From: Tetrahymena thermophila SB210
Taxonomy: Eukaryota > Ciliophora > Oligohymenophorea > Hymenostomatida > Tetrahymenidae
Assembly (NCBI RefSeq): GCF_000189635.1
Contig: NW_002476151.1
Span: 62,001 to 126,000, forward strand
DNA: 64,000 nt
Direction of reading: 5' to 3'
Positions 52,701 through 64,000 of this stretch are shown piece after piece. Within the stretch, counting starts at the first letter, position 1, and the number at the start of each line of letters is the position of its first letter. Position numbers and translations under genes: made by a program. Under the pieces are notes generated by a model. The model did not search any database. It worked only from the letters and a program-made list of their open reading frames with translations, and had not been told where the DNA came from.

Positions 52701-55700
52701 AGTGAATTCATTATAAAAATATTTTGAATTCCTGTACTATATGCTTGAATAAAGCTTGTTAAAATATTGTTATCTCTAAAAATTGCAACTAAATTTACAG
52801 AAGTAGAAGTGAGTTAATATAAACCATAGTAATATGGAGTTTGTATAATAAGGCACTATCCAAAATAGCAAGTTAAAATTTGTATTTATGTTGTCATTAC
52901 ACTTGAAGGGACTATTAAAGAAGGTAACTTAGTGAAAACAAAGGTATTTGAAAAGCTATAAACATTGACTATAGGAACCGATGTATTTAATCTTAAAACA
53001 AATATTCTATTAGCACTTTAATCAATAACCAAGTCTTAAGCTCCTGATAATGTAAATAAATATTATTAATTTGTTGCATACGAGATACCTTAACTATAAC
53101 TATTATATAGAATAATATTTCCATTATTCAAAATATGATAAATTAATTTTCTTATAGGATCAATTCTAATAAATTATATATTTTAAACTGATACAGTTTC
53201 TATTAATTAACAATTTGTATATGAAAACCTGATTACTTTATTAAGTAACACTAAAAATATCTCAAAGAAGGCTTCTTGAGTAACTATAGAAACAGGATAA
53301 GAAGTTAAGAGGTATTTTTACCCTACTTAGCTGAGGTCATCAAGTTTTAAGCATATGAAGTTTAAGCTATAATCAACAACCATTAAGTGTGTTTAAGTGT
53401 ATTTGTAAAAGTTTGCACTAAGACTAATTTATTTAATTTTATTCATATTGTTATCATACTTAATTATGTATAAATTAGTTATAACATAAAAATATTATCC
53501 AAGAACCAATGAATTTTTGACATTATCAATTTCTTCCACTTCTTGAAAGCCATTGTTACTATTTAAATTTTGCACCCAAGCAGTACTATCATTATCTATG
53601 TAATATAAAGCATTAGTCTGCTAATTATAAAACTAATCTTAAATTTTTGGTTCAGTCAAATCTCTCATGTTATTTAATTGATTCACAGATGGATCGATGT
53701 CATAAACTCTAAAATTAGTAATGATTAAAATTAAAAAAATGTTATTAAATTTTTATTACCTTAGATTTGCAGAATCCAGAAATACAAATTTACTATTTTT
53801 ACTCAAAACTATTCCTTATCTAACATAAGAAGGGTTCCATGAATATTGTACAGTGATATACTAAGTATATCTGAATGTTCTAACATCTATAAGATAAGTG
53901 TATACCCTTAAAGATTTAAAAACAATAAGCTGATAACTGTCTTCGTCAAGGTAAGCCTTAGCAATGTTACCATCTTCAATACCCTAAGCATTAACGATAT
54001 CAGTTATTTTTTAACCAGTACTAAGCCTATAAACACTTAAGCGATAACTTAAAACGCCTTTTGTCCAATCACTGTAAAGATAAATATGATCCATTTTTTC
54101 AAAAACTATAAATTACATAATTAAAGGATTTTAACAAATTATTCTAGTTAATTCTTTCAATGTTACTCTATCCATTACTACTATCAATTATGTATCAACA
54201 GTGTACGTTTTACTATTAACAAACCTAATTTCTGTAATAATAGCATGGTTTTGATATAAATTAAATTAGTCTATAAATTTTTGGTCATCAATAAACCGAA
54301 TGTAAGAAGTAGTACTATCTGGCTATAAGACCAAATAAATATATCTATTATTTTAATAATTCATATCAATCCAAAAGTTTATTAGTTTATCTTTAGTGTT
54401 TTAGTATAGCATGACTTCAAATGTTAGATAGTTAAAAGAATAAAACTTATTAATTGTATTCAATGAAAATACTCTATTATTATTGATGTCATGTGCAAAT
54501 TAAATTACTTAGAATATACCATCGAGGTTCTATTAATTAAAATAGATGTTATCTTGATAATGGAAATCAAATTTTTTAAGCACTATCCCAGAACTATAAA
54601 TCCAGATAAGAAAATTTAAATCATTAGAAAAGCTAATCATTCTGTCATTTTTTAAGTCAACATAAACCATAACAACAGAATCCTAGTGCCCATTTTTAAA
54701 AACATAACTTGTTAAACTAGTTAAATTCCATTTTACTATATTAATTGTAGTATCGTTTGAATATGTAACAAGCTGTCTAGTTTAATCGTCAAACCAACCT
54801 CCATTAGGTAGTATTGTATGAGCACTTGGTATTGTAGTTTTAGACCAATCTATTGTATTAAATAAGCTAACACCCTTTAAATAAATATATTTTAGTTTTT
54901 TGTTTTAAGAGGATTAAAATAAATATAAAGTAGTTAGTTACCATTTTAAAAGCTATAATTTAGTTATTCACTGATGAATATTTCATGTCTACATAAGTAT
55001 AAGGGTCCTATAAACCAGCTAAAAATTATTAGAAGTATCCTGTTTTGATAGAACCATCTTAAAATCCTACATAAATTTTACTATTAATAATATCAACATT
55101 GAATGTTGATATTTTTTCAGTAAACGTAAGCAATAGCTTAACTTTCAATTAAGTATCAAATCCTAAAAGCTTTATTTTTAAAATAAGTTTTAAAAATTTT
55201 TAAAAATAAAAGTAAATTTACTTGATTTTGTATTTATTAATTGATGGTATTTTAATAGAAGAAGTGAAGCTCCGGATTGGCAAATGATGCAACTTGCTAA
55301 GAAAAGACTGAAGCAAATCCTAAACTTGAATAATAAGAGTAAAGAGTTCCACCATTATGAGTATAGTATGATAGTAAAAAATTTTAGCTAAAAATATATA
55401 TATTTTTGTAATAACCTGGAGTTAAAGATATATAAACTGGATTTTAAACCTATAATGGATAATTTTTAAATTTTGATGAAGCAAAAAGCATATACAAATA
55501 GCTATTAGAAGTTCCTATTGCCATTATTTAATATTAAGAAAAATACTTTATGAATAAAACAGAACCTGAAATAGGAGTACTGTAACTCACTATAGAGCAA
55601 TCAGGATGAGGACAAACAAATAAGATTGAAAGAATACTATCATAATAAATAACTTAAGTTATACCATCAATAATTTCTAAAACAGCATATAGAGCATTAT

Positions 55701-57597
55701 TACTTTTAGTAATAGAGGTTTTATCCTTCACATTATAAACTTACCACATTTTCGTATTACAAAAAATTAGAAACTACTATTAGAAAAACTAATAGTTTTA
55801 AATTTATATTCCTAAACTGCTTACGATCCTATCTCTAATGGAAACACTAAAAAGCTAATAATCCCAAAGAATTAATTGGTTATCATTGTATTGTGTGATA
55901 AAAATTGTGCTTGTCAGCAAATCCATTTTCACTAATTGCTTATTGCAATTTGATGATTAAAATTAAGGGCAATCAGGATGGTACTAATAAATGACCAGTC
56001 TAAACTCACCTTGCTATAAGTTTATTTGATCCCATATCCTAAAACTTCCATCATTAGAGTATGTAATTATTCTATTATATAAATTATCAAATAAAATACC
56101 ATTAACTCTGTCACTGTGGCCTCTCCTATATTATTACAATTTTCTTTTGGTTTCTTTTTTTTATATTGAGTATTATTATACATTTATTTAAGAAATACTT
56201 AAAATGTTTAAATTGCTGTTAGCAATTAAAAGGTCATTATTATTATTCATAGTTATTGCATTTATAGTACTACTTTATAAAGATTTTTTAGTAAATTAAC
56301 TTGATATCATATTTATATCAGCTGAGTCTTTTGTTTATTAAAGATTATATCCGTGCATAGATAAAGCACCACTTTAAGAAATTACAAAAACTAAACCATT
56401 ATTTTCATATAAATAAGCAATATCACTAGAAGCGCTCTATAAGAAATAAATACTATTATCATCATAAGTAAGTAAATTCATTTCAGTATTGCTATTTGTG
56501 AAGATTATATTGTACTTAAAACGAGGGTCAACAGTGAAAATAACATTGCTAATAAAATTATGAGTAGTTTAAGTATTTAAGCATTTATTATTATTTGCGT
56601 TACACAAAAATAGAGTACCTGAGTTTTGAATCACTACAGCCATTAAATTTTATTATTCTAAGCAATACATAGCAGAAATTTATTATTAAAATTTGAATAT
56701 CTATGAAGAAAATTTAACATTCTGAATATCCCATTACGCTATAAACAGTTCACTAGCAAAACTATAAGCAAAATTATTCATAATACATATTTACTATATT
56801 GCTTAAGAATGAACCAAGGGGAAAATTTTATAATCAATTGCAAATTATTACTGTGAAGCTTTTAAGTCAAGCTCCTTTAGGTCTATATATCCAAACTGTT
56901 AATTCAAATTATCATTTTTTAGTACTACTAGATAGTTTTAATTGATAAAATTTATAGTATTGCTTATTATTATATTACTTGGTAAATTTAATAAATATAT
57001 ATTTTGAGTAGTAATTAAATTCCATTTAGCTATCTCATTTTATGAATAAGAGTATAAGTATTCTATTTAATTTATATTTTGACTACCTACTGATTGCTAC
57101 TACTAAATAGGTAAATAGAGCATATCGATTATCTAACTTTTATGAGAATCAATTGTGCCAACTAGATTGTAGTTTTAATTGTCTAGTAAAATGATTGGAG
57201 CTGTTGATTATTTCTGTATTTAACCTTGCAAGACAACAAACATGCTTGAGATAACTATTTTCTAAACTACATCAAAATATTCTTACCCAAATTCTTATTT
57301 ACTAGGGCACTAAGTTATTTTGGTACATACCTTTTAATTTTGATCATTTAAATATTACTGTGGACATATTGTAACACATTGATTCGTACTAGGATCAAAC
57401 AATTAACCATTATTGCATACAAGAGGAACGCATAAACTACTAGTCTAATCTAATATAAATCCATTTACGCAAGATGAACAAATTTGTTTACTTTAATCGC
57501 ATATACTACAATTTTAACCGCAATCTCCTAAAGCTTTTAAAATGATTAATCCTATAATTGTTAAAAAAAGTTTTCCTAATTTCAAAACTGTTAACAT
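46730..57597 (-). CDS. giant multi-domain transmembrane protein (ciliate-expanded family)
   Basis: Eleven introns fit: 55170-55221, 54875-54941, 53709-53759, 50455-50532, 50276-50322, 49659-49714, 49392-49476, 48956-49003, 48351-48403, 47772-47820 and 47038-47110. The model is about 3,400 aa, in frame from ATG 57597 to TGA 46730. In order: a signal peptide (FLTIIGLIILKALG); a Cys-rich growth-factor-receptor-like segment (CGQNCSICDQ, CSSCVNGF); and a very long beta-rich ectodomain with clear WD40 units (GHSDRVNGILFD...GSFRIWD). Then come a beta-helix-like zone with SGGAL/SGGSL turns, a second Cys module (FRDCIPGEVF, CQVCTEGTYS, KEGHIGPLCEVCD), a polytopic membrane region of several helices and a Gln/Asn-rich cytosolic tail. 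It is likely a surface or compartment membrane protein; ligand and role are unknown. The 48-nt intron 48956-49003 is frame-neutral and is supported by its counterpart in the neighbouring paralogue. Confidence 0.8.
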
Positions 57598-60174
57598 TTT
57601 TTAATCTTTTTGGCTTACTATTTAATATAATAAATTTACTGTATACAAAAAAAATTTGATAAAAATAACTTTGTTCAATTCGAATTTATTTAGTACACAT
57701 GAATTTATTTAATTGATTAGTATAGGCTTGATTACTAACTAACTTAGTCATCAATTTAATAAAAATTAAAAAAATAAATAAATTCAAACTTGCTTCATTT
57801 TAATTCATACAATTACTATTAAAACAATTGCAATCTAAAAATATGTTTTGAAAACAATTATTTTAAAAATCTCTTTATATTCGATTATTTCTTTATCTCA
57901 ATTACAAATTATCTAAAAAATTTATTAAATCTAACTTAAGGTTTAAAAAAATTTGGAAAAACTAAATTTCCTAATTTAATTAAGATTAACTTTACTAATG
58001 TGTAAGAAATTGATAACAAATTAAATTTAGAAGAAATCCACATTAGGAGGAATATTTTGGAAGTAAATAATTGTTACTAAATAAATGATTAAAATATTAA
58101 GATTCAACCCAAAATTATAGCAAGTTTTTCAATTTACATTTTTTTTTAAGCAACTAACTTTATTTTACATTTAAAAACCAAATTAGATTATAAAACAAAT
58201 AAGATATAAATTTAGTTTGAATTTAGCAACTATTTTGTAAAAATATTAAAAATTAAAAATATATTTAGCATTTCATAAGTAAATAAGAAAATAAAAATGA
58301 GTGAATAAAAATAACATATAATTCTTTTAAGGAAAAAAAACATCTCATCACCCTCTGAAGACCTGATTTAACTAATAAGCGATTGAATTATGTTATTTTT
58401 ACAGCAATAAATAAATAAATTTTCCTCATTTATATAAAAATCAGCATTTGTTACATACTAATCTTAGTCAACACATATTCAAAAAAATCTTAATTGAAAT
58501 ATTATTATTCAACAGTCAATATTAACTAATATTCAAGCAAAATTACCTTAACTTTAAACATACTTCATTTATATAAGGTTAGATAAACATTAATATGGAA
58601 GTAGAAATAACGATTTCAAATCGACAAAATAGTTTAAAAATTTAATTCATTTGAATATTTAATGTAAATAATTGGCATAATTTTATAAATTAAGAGAAAT
58701 ATTTAAATGCATTAAAACTTATTACTTTTTTAGTTAAGCATATTTAAAAAATTAATTTATAACCTCTGTTACAAATATTTCAAATTTCTTAAAACTAAAT
58801 GTAAATAAATATTTGATTTGTTGTGTATTTTTTTATGATTTAAAAAAATACTTGTCAAATAGATTCACAATTTCGCTGTAACAAATTTGTTTAAATAACA
58901 AATATTACTTAGTATTTCTTTTATCTTACATGTAAAAAAACTTAATTATATAGTAAATGTGAGTTTTTATTTTAAAGAATCAAAAATACAAAATTTTCCT
59001 TAATATATCTCTACAACTTGAACGTAAATCACTCATTCTATCTTAAAGATGATTTGATATTTATTTTTAAAAATATGTAATCTTTTAATTATTAATGCAG
59101 ATTTTAATGAATCAAAATTTTCTTTGGTGTGGGAAATAAAAAAATAATAAATAATTCATATTTTAATTAATTTAGTTGTAGTCTCTCTTGGTCTTAAAAT
59201 AAAAAACAAAATGATTTAGCTGATATTTTTCCTATGTTTGCTTTTGAGAAAAAAATCTATTGATGTATTTAATTTATTCAATTTTGTAGGTTACTGTTTA
59301 CTCTAAATAATTTTTAAAAAATTATTTTAGATTTAACTTTATGCTAAATAATTTTTGAAAATGCAATAAGTTAATTTCCAAAATAAAATAATTATCTATT
59401 TCTTTTTTTAGAATTTTCTTTCTCTTAGAAGATATTTAATAATTTATTTTAAAAACAATAAAATATCAGTTAAATTGCTTAAAAGGTAGGTATTATTACA
59501 GATAAAAAACAATAATATCTAATGCTTTAAAAAGTAATCTAGAGAGATGTTTACTATATATACCTGTTATTAAATAAATTAATTATTTAATTCCTATTTA
59601 ACTATTTTTTTTTCACAAAATTAATCATAAAAATGTAAACAAAAATCAATACTTTGTTAGAACAAATAAGTATTTTTATCAAAATAAAATCTAATGAATT
59701 AATAAAATAAGATGATAGTTTTCAACTATTTTAAGTAGCATCATGAACTTAATGATTTTGAATGCTCAGTTTAATGTTCTTAAATATCTTAATAATTTTC
59801 TAATAAAGAAGACTCCTTTGTAAATTTATCTGATAACTCAGAATTTTATATTTGTTACTCTTTTGAATGAGAGTTTTTAACCATATTTTAGCTTAAAATA
59901 TTTTAATTTTTTTGTTTGGCATTTTTCTCAGCTTATTAAATCTAAAAATCTTCCTATTGATTAGAGCTTTTTTACTAATTAATAATCAAATTTTTATAAG
60001 ATGAAAAACCATTCTATTTTTCTTAGATATTATTGATAATATTTTTATCAATCAAATTATGTTAGTTATACTTTACAATTTTTAAATCATTAGTTGTTTT
60101 CAAGCTAGATGTTTATTCATTCTAATATTTATAAATAAAAATATTTTTTACTAAAATGATTAAACCTAAAAGTA
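57598..60174. other. long intergenic region between tandem paralogues
   Basis: About 2.6 kb of AT-rich DNA between the two same-strand membrane-protein genes. It includes one small foldable island at 58310-58398 (listed separately). No coding frame was found. Confidence 0.6.
58310..58398. ncRNA. candidate structured small RNA (weak)
   Basis: AATAACATATAATTC (58310-58324) and GAATTATGTTATT (from 58385) can form a 12-13 bp stem with a 2-nt bulge. The loop is GC-richer than anything nearby. On the minus strand the loop contains GTGATGA, a box-C-like string, but no box D sits in the matching place. On the plus strand two CTGA strings occur. This is suggestive of a snoRNA-sized RNA only. Confidence 0.25.
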
Positions 60175-63100
60175 TCAAATATTATTAAAGCTCAATTCTT
60201 AATTTTAAGATAATTTAAATATCTAGATTAATTTAATTTATTTTAACCTATTTAACAAACTTGATAATTAAAATTATATCTAAAATATTACATTATGTTC
60301 AAAATTAAAGTCTGATTTTTCCTCTTTGTTTATATTAGTAGAATAAAGTGAGTTCTCATCTTCTAATTTGTTTTAATCGATATGAAAATTAATGATCATC
60401 TCATTAATTTTCTTTCTAGGGCTTACTTGATTGATTTAACTTTCAACTAAATTTCCTACTTCAACTTCATCGATATTTGTTTCTTTACTAAATAATAAAA
60501 TATTTACAAAAGATAAAATATACTGTAATTTCTCATATATTAAGAATAAAACACTCAAGACCAAGTTTTGTAATTTAAAAAAAAAGTTGAATGTAAAAGT
60601 TGTATTCGAGTAGCTATTATTTTAAGAGAAATTACAGTTTATTAATTGAATTACCTATTCTTTTATGGTGTTAATCCTTTACTATTTCTTTGTAAATATA
60701 CTTTTGAAAGATTTTTGTAAATAATGCTCTCATTTTTTTCATTTTAATTAGAAAAATCAAAATAATTTTTTTTATTTAGCTTGTTGGATAATTGCAGATC
60801 ATTAATAAATTTATTTTCTTATTCAATTTATTATTAATCACAAATTTATTTTGTTGATTTTGGGAATATGAAGTGACTATTGTCTAAAATGATTTCATTA
60901 ATATCTAAGTATTTTGAGCTTTTTTAGTTAATCTAATTTGTATCTTCTATTCTACTTGCTTTTATAAATTATTTATAATATTTTAATAAATTATATAAAA
61001 ACTTATTTTACTTCGATGAGTATCTTTAAAAAATTGGCTTCTCTTTGTGTTAACATTTTAGGAAATAAAGTAATTTTGGCTTTGAAAGGAAGTTGTTGAG
61101 GGTGGCTCCAACTATTTTTTACTTGCTTTTTTTTGTAAATAAAATATTTAAATAAAATTATATTAATTTAATAAATTTACTAATTGAATATCCATTTAAG
61201 TTTTTATGTGAGTCTATTAATTCTTTGACAGATATATCTGTTAATTAATTAAAAAATTCTTAAATATTATTTATTAACTTATTTTTGTTAGCTACTATTA
61301 TAAGATCCTATGTTTGCATTTATTGATTAGGAAAGTGGTGAAATCAAAGCTGGTAAAACTTCTTATTAAGACTTAGAAGAATTTTATTTTTGTGATGGAT
61401 CTTTTTTGACTGAACTCATTTTAATCCTTAGTATTTCTTTTCTTATTTTATTCCAATTATGAAATGTTTTAAGATCCTTTGGCTTATCAAATTTTATAAA
61501 CTTAGATAATGATGGAAATAATTGAATTATTTTCTTTTTAATTAATTCTAAGTTTTTTTTCTAAGCAATTGATAGTTTAGCCTTCACTACTTCAAAGATT
61601 AAGTATCCTAAATAAATATTATGGATACCTAATACAATCAAATAGAATATTTGTTACTAAATCTTATCAGGTTAATTATACAAAAAGATATTCATTATTG
61701 TTATCACAGTTAAGGTTATCATACTCTTCTTCTCTAATTATTAAAAATACCTCATTTGATATGGCTTCATAATAGATAAGCTTACTTAGTATAAAAGTAG
61801 TATAATCATAATAATTAAGAGTTTATTGTCTATTGTTAAAAATAAATTATTATTAAATATGAATCTCTTTTAAAAAATTACTAAATGGATCTCCATAGAA
61901 ATTTAACACTACTACTATTAATATTTTCATATAGCTTTTAATGAATTCCCAATAAAACCTCTATTGTGTGTAATCTTAGTATAAAAATCCATAAGGTAAT
62001 CTAATTATTGCATAGTCTAGCTTATTTCTATGCATAAAGAGTATTTTCAAAATACTCATTGGTAAAATAAATCCCCACAAAACTAACCCTGGAATACAAA
62101 CTGATAGAATAAACTTAATGTGCTCTTCAGTGTAGCATTTATGTGAAACGTCTGCAAGAATGTAGTAATTTTAATCAATTTATCTGCATGATAAAACACT
62201 TAGTAAATTATTAATGATATTCGGCTGCAAAAAGAATATTATAAAGACTAATCCACATATTAAATAACTCTATAATAAAAATTTAAGTTTTTAATTTTTT
62301 TTTAAAATATAAAATATTACTTTGTTATATGATAATACTTTGAATTAATACAACGCAAAGTATATTATTCCAGCAATAAATATGTAAATTACTGGGATCA
62401 TAAGACCCCATATTGTCCTCAAAAATATGAGAAGAAAACTTTTAGACTAAAGGGTACTAAGAAAGCAATCAAGTGTGTACATGAAATTATTGACAGGAGA
62501 TCCTTGAATATGTGTTATTTTTATAATTTATAAGATTAAACTAAATAATAGTTACCTATATATTTTGGAAACAATTCAAGAAAACCAGGAAGATCTACTT
62601 CAAAGGTGTTGATTAATTAAGATATCTGTATGTAATTCATCATAGCCTTCATATTCATATTTGTTGTGTCTTGATATGCAGATTTACTAATATTAAGCAT
62701 ATTTAATTTTCTTAAGTAATATCCGAATATTATATTTTAGCTAATATTTAAGGCTATTTTAACACTAAATAATATATAGAATATCATAAATATCCCTACT
62801 AAAATTGAAGGAAGTAGAAATTTAATATCATTCTACAAACCCTTACAATTTATGCAATTATACTTACCATCTGACATATATCTTGAGCCCCACATCTCTC
62901 CCGTAGAATCGCACGATTCACAAAGAGGGCCAATATGACCTTCTTTGCAATAATCAGTTAATTCATTTCCATTACAATTTTGCTCATTATTTTTGCATTT
63001 TATTATCACATTTGTTTCATCAGAAATTCTCCAATAACCCTTTTTTACAATTATCTTATTTTTATAGCATTTTTCTGCATTTTCTGGGCATCTCTCACAT

Positions 63101-64000
63101 TGTTAACTTTATTTATTAGCTTTAACATTTTTGATAAGTTGAAATTTAAAAAATAAAATTAATGTAACTTACTTTAATTAGGTTAAGATAATGAGTAAAA
63201 ACCTTCTTTGCACTCTTAACATAAAAAAAGAGACCCACTTTATGTTAGTATTTCTCCAGCAATACATTGCCTAAATTAGATGTTAACTTTTACACCAAAT
63301 CTTTCTATTATATTAAATATTTCAAATGATATTAGAAAGTAGATATTTTTTAAATGTACCTTATTTGAAATAGTATTGTTAATTATTGTTATGTGCTCTA
63401 AATATGCTTGGAACTTCAAAAAAGAAGTAATTTCGTGTCTCAGGAATAGATACAATATTCATATCTTTGATTGAAAATGTTCTATCTTTTGCATTAAACT
63501 ACTATTAATCAGAAATATATTAACCATACACTTTTATTTTATCGTTGCTTAAAGTAGTTATAATTTTAAAATTTTAGATCTCTTCACTTACATCTTGTGG
63601 ATAGCTTTCAGATTCATATAATTTTTAGTCAAAATTAATTGGTACACCTTCGAGATCTAAAATTTAAAATTTTACATCAATATTTCCCCCACTTTAAAAA
63701 TCATTAATGCTTACAGTATCAAAAACTTAAATAGTATCCTTTTCAATCATAGGTATGATTTAATCATTATAATTTTTAGTAATACTGTTAGAAGTAACCT
63801 TTAAGGAAAACGAATATGAGCCAAAATTATTACTATGAATTGAAGCATTATTTTTAGTAATTGAATTAATAATATTGTTTTCAACTAAGTCTTTATTTAT
63901 GATTTAATTAATAAAATCTGGTTAGATTCCTAAATACCTAACTCCTCCTCCAATTAGTGCTTAATTCTCTATTATTGTTGTATTATACATTTACAGATTA
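60175..64000 (-). CDS. paralogue of the giant transmembrane protein, 5' partial
   Basis: The gene continues past the right edge and ends at TGA 60175-60177. Introns: 63305-63359, 63120-63172, 62503-62555, 62270-62320, 61830-61881, 61238-61295, 61125-61180, 60959-61011 and 60488-60654. It aligns by eye with the neighbour: IGGGVRYL, FRQCIAGEIL, CQECKEGFYSL, CKEGHIGPLCESCD, YYLRKLNM, GSPVNNFMYTLDC, RTIWGLMIPVIYI, PNIINNLLSVLSCRQIDQ, CYTEEHIKFIL, FLYQDYTQQRFYWEF, FYGDPF, KPYQMRYF and IFYLIVLGIHNIY. Intron positions around the Cys module and in the membrane region match those of the neighbour, so this is an old tandem duplication. The cytosolic tail (after about 61500) has diverged completely and is Ser/Asn/Gln-rich. 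Intron 61830-61881 is required, since without it the frame breaks directly after GDPF. The same ectodomain and polytopic membrane architecture is expected. Confidence 0.8.

Noticed and set aside
54790-54804. Near-match to the Tetrahymena chromosome breakage sequence (core AAACCAACCTC)
   Set aside because: It lies within a coding exon of the giant membrane protein and the first position of the consensus, as I remember it, is wrong (C instead of A/T). Functional sites are removed from macronuclear DNA, so this is coincidence.
61860-61890. Apparent frameshift in the partial membrane-protein gene after FYGDP
   Set aside because: It is explained by a standard 52-nt GT...AG intron (61830-61881), matched by a 48-nt intron at the same place in the neighbouring paralogue.

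Overview
The window reads as ciliate macronuclear DNA, most likely Tetrahymena or a close relative. It is very AT-rich. Long open frames appear only when TAA and TAG are read as glutamine and TGA is the sole stop. Introns are short (mostly 47-100 nt), AT-rich and GT...AG, and intergenic DNA is almost pure A/T. All gene models below use that code. Wherever a whole gene lies in the window, the summed exon length came out as a multiple of three with one terminal TGA.

Left part (1-17.4 kb): the 3' part of a PRP40-type splicing factor (+), a divergent protein kinase with a large insert (+), a single-exon Gln/Asn-rich protein of 2262 aa (-), and a small HExxH metalloprotease-like protein of the DUF922 type (-).

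Middle (17.4-46.2 kb): two adjacent same-strand genes look like nuclear pore components. The first is a NUP214-like beta-propeller protein with no FG repeats. The second carries a coiled coil followed by a long FG/Gln-rich tail. After them come a small secreted protein, a TPR co-chaperone of the FKBP/AIP type, a papain-family protease with a signal anchor, a class I glutamine amidotransferase (-), a doubtful short ORF, a low-complexity coiled-coil protein, an unknown 473-aa protein (-), a PH domain fused to a permuted papain-like (YaeF/YiiX, C92) domain, and an LDAH-type lipid droplet hydrolase (-).

Right part (46.7-64 kb): two tandem minus-strand members of a giant ciliate membrane-protein family. 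They share a Cys-rich module, a polytopic C-terminal membrane region and matching intron positions. The first is complete (about 3,400 aa, with an N-terminal signal, WD40-like and beta-helix-like ectodomain). The second runs off the right edge.

I saw no rRNA or tRNA genes, no CRISPR array and no recognisable transposon or virus-derived element. Two small GC-richer, fold-back-capable islands (27.6 and 58.3 kb) are the only RNA-gene candidates. No operon-like arrangement is expected here. Functional links between neighbours are weak except for the nucleoporin pair and the tandem membrane-protein pair.
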